From Saccoglossus kowalevskii (taxonomy: Eukaryota; Hemichordata; Enteropneusta; Harrimaniidae): DNA of 41,682 bases. Under the pieces are notes generated by a model, which saw nothing but the letters and a program-made list of their open reading frames with translations, made no database searches and was not told the origin of the DNA. Of the stretch, positions 35,176-41,682 are shown piece after piece. The stretch lies in assembly GCF_000003605.2 (NCBI RefSeq), contig NW_003148282.1, forward strand, positions 47,330-89,011, read 5' to 3'. Position 1 is the stretch's first letter; each line of letters opens with the position of its first letter. Position numbers and translations under genes: made by a program.

Positions 35176-36276
35176 AAAAACAAAAACAAAACTTTGACAT
35201 ATAATAAACTTTCAAAAACTAAATTAAATTGTAAAAACAGCATGTTTGCGCACAATTTATTCTGTGTTTTGAGTTGTTGTATCAAAAATATGATGTGATT
35301 TATTATCAATTTGGCGTATTCATTGCACCATATGTATCGCTCATTATCATTTATTTTTTTAGGTTTGTAAAATAATATTTTTCAGAATATAGTTGTAATA
35401 AATGCAGTAACGTGTTTATTGTGTTTCATTTCATGGATTTATATTGTGTGCTTTGATTAGGTATTATTGCATATTCTAATTTAAATTGTTTATATAATTA
35501 TATACACACATGGTGTGTTTGAGGGACGAGGGTTATAACTGTAATTTATGATTGGATTACTTAAGATAACAAAATAGTCATCACGCACAGTGCTTTGTAA
35601 CTGTTTGATCTTTGGGTACCGTTTTTAAAAAAAAAAGATTCCCAATTGGCAATTATCCTCTCCTGGATCTATGACGTACGTAGTAATATTGCGTAAAGAC
35701 GCGTACATCTACTGCTATGGATTGTTATTGAAAAACAGGAAAAATCACATGCTGACTCAGCACGACAATTACAAGTAACTATTCCTTATTGTCACACCGG
35801 AAAAAAAGTATTACAAATTTCACACTGAACACTGACAATCATGCATTACGTTGTAATTATGCTGAAATCGAGAATGAAAACCGGTTGTGGAAATAAGATG
35901 CGTGGATAATTGGCCACCTGGAAGATGTTATCAACACGTCTGTTTTTTCAATCCATAATAAATACATTTACAAATGAATAATGCCAACTATGTATATCAA
36001 TTTGTATGCGTGTGCTCGTGTAAGGTGCAATTGTTTAAATTACCGGCAGTCAGTGAAATCCCGATACGTGTTTTGTTGTGACGCGAAGGCATAAATCGTT
36101 TTTTTTCATCAATGTACATAACACTGTGGGCGTATCCCAAGTCCTCCCTTGATTATCCAAAATCAATCTGTATTACTACATGAAATATTGCTGAAGCACC
36201 ACAGCCTCGTTTAATCTAAAGTTGCCGAAGGTCTACATACGTACATTCAGGTTCGTTCCATTTACTAATGGGTCTG

Positions 36277-36305
36277 TGACGTCATCACGTTAGGGAAGAC
36301 GTCAC
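36277..36305. promoter_or_regulatory. Paired CRE-like sites
   Basis: A perfect palindromic CRE, TGACGTCA (36277-36284), is followed 13 nt later by GACGTCAC (36298-36305). A single CRE is expected about once per 65 kb at random; the close pair is more suggestive. No gene start is identified nearby. Confidence 0.25.
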
Positions 36306-39161
36306 AACAAGAGAAACAAGCACGTTTTGTAATATTCCAATAAACACTTGAAATATCATCTTGACTTTTGTTATTTTCTTTTGTTATTAAACTTGATTGC
36401 AGCCCAAATGAACACACGCATCGTATATTCAATCAACAGCTGTATATTACATGAATATCCTGACATGTATAGTTGCAATTACTCAGTTTATTTGTTATGA
36501 TTTGAAACAACGTATATTTTAATAACTGTTCACTGGAGGTCATAAATATAATCGTCTAACTGTCTGGAAATTGAAAAAAATAGTATACACACAGATTATA
36601 TACTCTCCGTTTAAACTCATTCATTATTTATTAGATCATGCGAACCCTGCATTTACCTAGGAGCCCTTTCTCATTCTTGGGTGCATGAGGAATTATATAA
36701 AGCACACATTGTACCTGAATTCTCCGTAAATGAATACTATTTCATAGAACTTGAAAATAGAAATATCGAAACATGTTGTTGGCAAACCAACAAAAGTGCC
36801 TTATAAACAATTATTTCGTTCATAGTAGGATGGGGTGCTTAATTTTAGCCACATTAACAAGTTCATTTTTGTAAATGTTAATTGTGGCATTTGAAAATTG
36901 ATTTCAGCAAAAGAAACTAGGTATATCAATACACATAGAGAGTTGTGATGTTTTGGGAGAACTAATAAAACATGATAACTTCCTGGTTTCATTTCGATGG
37001 TGATTACCGTCTTGAATCTGCCCCATATTACACGACAGAGGGGTAGTCGAGGGGAAAAATTGACTGAGGTTTGCCTGCTGTGCCCGTACTAGCAGCTGAT
37101 ATGACCATGACAAACTCATAAACACGTCAAAAACATGTTAAAAAACACACTGTCTAAAAACAAACAAAGTAATCACTGTATAGTTCCCTATTTTTATTAT
37201 TATTTGGACTCAACGATTATTTTCATTAGGAACCATAGAACAGAACTTGAAAAGAGATCACCATTTGTATTAAAACATGTCTTGACCACTACAAATTACA
37301 ATTACAATTTTAATGTGAAAGCAACATGCCAACTCTGTCGCGTCTTGCATGATTCGAATATTCAACCAATCAGGAAATCGTAAAAAACATCGTAAATTCT
37401 CCACAAATGCTAGAGGGCGTCATAACCAAAGATTCGGCATTAATACTAAATATTTATAAGAATAATATTGAGATATATGTAATATTAATATTAATATGCA
37501 ATTTAAACATTGTTATTGTACATCTCCCTTGTCACATAACAAAATACCAACTTCTTTGAAAAAAGAACATTTTGTGTGAAATTATACATATTTAACGTCC
37601 ACAAGCGTGAGTGAAAATTACGTGGAGTTACCCTTGAGGACTGGGACTTATTAGTTGTTGCAAGCAATATGAATCTTGAGAAGATAAGGTATATATTAAC
37701 TACGTGCATGACGTAGTTTAAAAAAAATATGACGTAATGAACACACAACATTTGTTGGTGATTACGCATTGTACATTTATGTATGATTCAATGATTACTA
37801 AATACTACATAGAAGTTGCGTACTAAATTATATTTCATTTTAACAGTGATACAATTATATTGGTGTATCAATTAGACAAACGCAAAGAAATATACAGCGC
37901 CTTGCTCTAGACTAATATATTCATAGAAAAAAGGAGGAAATAAATAAGTGTTAAATCAGGTGTGACATTATTTATTATCAATTATTTCGTCGAACTGCGA
38001 GATAGCCGTGTTCTTGAATGTCTTATGTAGTGTCAATGTCTTCTCGACATGATTCAACTGCACATATATAGTGAACACAAAGCAGCAATTATCGGCTTTC
38101 CATTTCACATCAAATCATTTAACTCATTAAAATGTGCATATTTAACTCTGATGTCACATCAATTGGACAAGTAACTTTCAAATAGAAGTAACTGGCGCGA
38201 CATTAATATATTTTTGTCTGACTGTCGTGTACGTAAATCAGTGCTGCTTCAAACTGAATTGTGACCCCCATATATAAATCAGCATTTCCACCACGTGACT
38301 TAATTAAAAATGTTTCAATATACTAGTGTCGTAGATTGCACACGCCACATATAGGGTGATTCGAGTTAATTTCATGAAGCTAAAATAATTATGGCGCAAA
38401 ACAATATCAAACACAGATCATTAAGACTCCAATGAGGTATGTGATATAAATAACATGTAACAAGAAATAAACAGGCAAACACACTCATGCAATATGACAC
38501 TTAACACAACGTGGCTGCCAAACCTCGTGGCAAATCAAACGTAGACCAGTAAATAGTCATTATGATGGAATCAAGAGCAGATGTTCAACACCCAATTGCA
38601 GATTAATTTAGAGAGCACTTTTTAATAAAACAACTGTAACAATGTTTTATCAGAATTCGATAAATTAATTATGGTGGAATATTGTGGCATGATACACATT
38701 TTATTTGTGATCTCGGTATCAATCAAATCGAATCGCTGATACCTCATAACACGTGAAATCGAGCATGTTAAAAAAAAAATCAACATGAATGCCCAACCAC
38801 GCAATCAGTATGCATTTTCCATGGATATACACTAATAGGTCTCCATCACTAAGAAAACAATCAGCATTCTGCACTAGTGCTAAAAACGTATCGAGAAACT
38901 GCAGAAGACTAATAATAAGAAAAGCAATAAAAGGTGTTAGAGGCGTGGAAAGCCTAAATAGCTATATTCAGTGTTTTTAAACAATGTAATGTAATGTGTT
39001 TTTATGTGCATCATTGTACAAATTATGCCTGAATTATATAGCATGAGGTATGCTAACAAACAGATATATTGTAAGACGATGTATTTACTCTAAATACCAT
39101 ACAAAATACATTGAATTCGAACAACACTGCCAAGTAACCATTTAAATATCACCATACTTAC

Positions 39162-39245
39162 TGTTTTCTATAGGTTTATCTATTTCTATACAATTTTGTT
39201 TTATTTTTGACCAAATAGAGGCAATTCCTCCATTTTTTAAAGATT
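39162..39245 (-). other. Candidate internal exon, minus strand
   Basis: An 84-nt segment lies between acceptor-like tacattactgcag and a strong donor-like GTAAGT (39161-39156). One frame is open throughout, with 27 codons including GGIASIWSKIKQN. There is no neighbour exon and the protein is unrecognised. Segments like this arise by chance in tens of kilobases, so support is modest. Confidence 0.25.
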
Positions 39246-40331
39246 CTGCAGTAATGTATCATGCTGATTTATATTGGTAAGTGCGACAAATATTGACTTT
39301 GCACTCAAAGGGTTATGCTTCATTGCACTTGATATTCGTCGTTTTAATTCGGGCATTTCATTGACGTATGATTATAGGATCCTATCCCCCTCTCTCCGTC
39401 CATCGAGATCAGAGTATCGTGGCGTTTAATGTATTTGTGAATGCCATTACTACCGCTATATACCCCAAGCATGACTCTAACTCTATTAATTTGTATCCCC
39501 TAGTGATTGTATCCGGTATGTTTTGTATAGGCGTTTGAATAAATCAGAATGTTTTTGTCAATCACGAACAGTCACAAATACATAAATTAATAGAACTAAC
39601 GAGTTAGTTTGTCCTTGACGGATACATACATAACTTAAGTATAAGGTACAACAGTGTTTCATGTGAAGATGAGCTCTACGGAATAATTACAGATGTTTAT
39701 AGTCATATAGCAAATATGTCAAGCTATGTCGTGACAGAGTGATCATTATTTGAAAATTAAATTAAATTATCAGAAAATATAAATTAAAATATAGCAAGTA
39801 TATTCAAGTACATTGCGAGTTGTCGCTGAATAAATGTCAAAACATAAACGCCATGACAAGAGAATAATTAGAAGCAGAAGACAAACCGTAAACATGGAAC
39901 ATTGACAATATTTTAATGACTAAAAAAACAAATTTTGCGAAAATACATTTTACGTTAACAATATTAGAACACTGTGTGTATGATAAATAACTCTTGCTTA
40001 TTATATGTCGACAGCCAATCAGTGCAACCCTTACAAAATGTCTTGGTTTGTTTTATAAACAAGCATGGCGTGCTGTCTTATTGATATTATATTCTATGTC
40101 AATTGCAAATAGTTCTTTTCTTCCATTCTCATAATTGCACTTTCCATAACCAGGGCTAGTAAAGGATTGGGCAGATCAAATATATCAATGAATGCTGCGT
40201 CTATGTTGCACAGCTTAACTGGTTGACTTGCTTTTCTTATCACTAGTGATGCCTTCAGTATCCTTAAGTATCTGATTGTAAATAGTTTCAAAGCAGTAAG
40301 CATATAGCTCAGCAAGAAAACTCACTTAGTG

Positions 40332-40640
40332 GTAGTCGTAATAATTAATTTTAGCCATTTGGTAAACCTTCCAATTACCATCTCAAGAAGCAGCAAGGAT
40401 GATTTTGGATGGCAATAGGACATAGGTCATCCCAAAATATATATGTGGGCGATGAATCACGGCCTCCTCTCGGAACTCATTTAAAATAGGAACAAGTTGC
40501 TCAAAGACAGGAGAAGTAAGGTTGTTAATAAACTCGTAATCTGCCTAGGCGGAACTATTACATGCCAGAGATGGAGAACCAAGCAGATTAGAGATGACTC
40601 CAGGAACAGTTCTTTTATCATTGTACCATTCAATAACGTT
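40332..40640 (-). pseudogene. Fragment of an uncharacterised multicopy protein family
   Basis: About 100 codons on the minus strand are open except for two stops. Motifs in order are NVIEWYNDKR; VPGVISNLLGSPSLA; VFEQLVPILNEFREEAV; an H-x-x-x-Y-F-x-x-x-Y-V-L-L-P-x-K block; and DGNWKVYQMAK. I recall this order from abundant hypothetical proteins in cnidarian, mollusc and echinoderm genomes that behave like repeats; I know of no established function. The stops and lack of continuation after about 40332 mark it as broken. Confidence 0.4.
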
Positions 40641-40803
40641 CTTGTAGAACTAAGCTTTCAGTTAATCATCATATGGCCTTAGATCATACTGGTCTCTATA
40701 GTGTTCTACAAACCAAATTAATGCATAACGTATAATTACCTTACATCAAAGGATTATATAAAACATAATGTCTAGAACATCTGGATTATGCTATTTGAAA
40801 ATG

Positions 40804-41133
40804 CTATCCATGGTTGGTGAAACTGGTTATAACTCGTTCTTGAATGACATTTACAACCATTTCAACTAAATATGCTTTCCGCATTTTTGAAAAAAAAATG
40901 AACATTAGCTCTTCGTCTGTTTTAATTTCTCGCAATAGATTTATTTCCATTTTAATCATGAGAATTACTCCATACATCATGTTTTTGTTTATCCAAAAAA
41001 TGCGTTTAAATGTCTTCTCTTCTTCTTTGCAACATGCCCGTGTTGTCCCTCTGAGAGTGAACGATTTTCCTTTAAATTTGAGTTGAGCTGCCTTGAAATC
41101 TGTTATAGAAGGTGAATATTTGTTCCGGTCGTT
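40804..41133 (-). other. Open minus-strand segment, unidentified, possibly repeat-derived
   Basis: A stretch of 109 codons is open on the minus strand, from just after a TAA at 41136-41134 to a TAG at 40806-40804. It has no ATG near its beginning. Composition is protein-like and basic: a cysteine pair (R-A-C-C-K-E-E-E-K), then a mixed hydrophobic/charged region. It lies between a LINE thumb remnant (upstream) and the multicopy-family fragment at 40.3-40.6 kb (downstream), all on the same strand, so I suspect mobile-element or pseudogene origin. No domain is recognised. Confidence 0.25.
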
Positions 41134-41179
41134 TTAAGTTTTACCTGATTTAAGTGATTAATTAACATGTGTACAAATA

Positions 41180-41470
41180 ATTGTTGCCCACTTGAAATCA
41201 TTCATTTTATACATTCATTTGTAATATTTTAATTTCATTATATGTAACATACTTGTAATGGTGTTCCAACCAAGGACTGCTATATTTGCAGTATTCCGCT
41301 GTGCTCTCAGAATATATTTATCCACAGTTCTATTTCTAATGTTTCTATATCTGTACTTAGAGTTATTATTTCACCTGCGTAGTCTATTAATGGAAGTACT
41401 ACATTATTCCATAGTGGTAATCCGTACTGTATTCTTTTAAGGTAGCGGGACTATTATTTGCATACTTGTT
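41180..41470 (-). pseudogene. LINE reverse transcriptase thumb remnant
   Basis: The minus strand reads WNNVVLPLIDYAGEI (about 41412-41366), then T-D-I-E-T-L-E. In another frame it reads Y-I-L-R-A-Q-R-N-T-A-N-I-A-V-L-G. The order resembles the V-x-P-x-L-x-Y-G-x-E-x-W ... I-E-x-x-x ... LG block of CR1/L2-type ORF2 proteins, as in the element at 26.7 kb. Two or more stops break it, and the element may extend beyond the window. Confidence 0.45.
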
Positions 41471-41682
41471 TTCATCTTCTAATTGTGACTAAATGACTAC
41501 AAATAGACCCGGGAAAGTATATATTTTTAGAATCGCCAGACTTCAAGCTTTTCACAAGTGTATTTTGCATGCCCGTATCTGCATTCTACGACGCGTTACT
41601 CAGCCAAAGGTGAAAAATTACTTTTTCTGTAAAAAAAATAATTACGCATTTATGCTGGCGATAGAAGTATTTTTTTCATTTT

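Larger units (their letters stand above)
35176..40331. other. Non-coding AT-rich sequence
   Basis: No supported gene. Only the paired CRE-like sites near 36.28 kb and the candidate exon at 39.16-39.25 kb stand out. The short open frames on both strands have the composition expected of random AT-rich DNA. Confidence 0.55.

Noticed and set aside
1-41682. CRISPR arrays, operons, phage or bacterial features
   Set aside because: No regularly spaced repeats, ribosome-binding sites or compact gene order; the window is clearly animal nuclear DNA.

Overview
This window looks like a piece of an invertebrate animal nuclear genome, probably marine. It is AT-rich and gene-poor, and carries one intact metazoan neuropeptide receptor gene, several decayed retrotransposons of animal type (an L1/Tx1-like LINE, a CR1/L2-like LINE with an esterase-type ORF1 tail, and a BEL/Pao LTR element), a long AAT microsatellite and one 50-N assembly gap. 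The receptor resembles protostome and deuterostome NPY/sNPF/PrRP-type receptors. I cannot name the species; a lophotrochozoan or an invertebrate deuterostome would fit. There are no bacterial features, CRISPR arrays, rRNA genes or convincing tRNA genes.

Layout. 1-4.6 kb: AT-rich non-coding DNA with one YY1-type site in a small CpG-bearing patch. 4.64-5.04 kb: a foldback (MITE-like) element. 5.0-9.9 kb: nothing recognisable. 9.9-13.9 kb: non-coding DNA punctuated by short CpG-richer islands: a long hairpin (10.56 kb), an inverted repeat carrying NRF1-type sites (11.29-11.45 kb), and a two-block dispersed repeat (11.97-12.48 kb). 13.9-17.3 kb: a minus-strand L1/Tx1-like LINE ORF2, full of stops and shifts, split by a ~0.55 kb insertion that looks like a solo LTR. 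17.3-26.0 kb: mostly empty, with a candidate minus-strand exon at 17.9-18.0 kb, the gap at 21.03 kb and the (AAT)20 tract. 26.05-29.0 kb: a minus-strand CR1/L2-like LINE, internally deleted in the reverse transcriptase core. 29.0-31.8 kb: non-coding. 31.88-33.08 kb: the receptor gene, plus strand. 33.23-34.07 kb: a BEL/Pao element reduced to LTR, primer-binding site, gag fragment and LTR, minus strand. 34.29-35.18 kb: the second copy of the dispersed repeat. 35.2-40.3 kb: mostly empty. 40.3-41.5 kb: three decayed minus-strand protein-coding remnants, one from a LINE and one that I recall as an uncharacterised multicopy protein family.

The only gene I would call functional is the 401-residue rhodopsin-class G-protein-coupled receptor. 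Its coding sequence is uninterrupted, its start is fixed by an in-frame stop 18 nt upstream, and a good splice acceptor lies 31 nt upstream, so an upstream 5'UTR exon is likely. All recognised coding retroelement remnants lie on the minus strand, opposite to the receptor. That is what one would expect if much of this window were intronic to a plus-strand transcription unit, but the sample is small.
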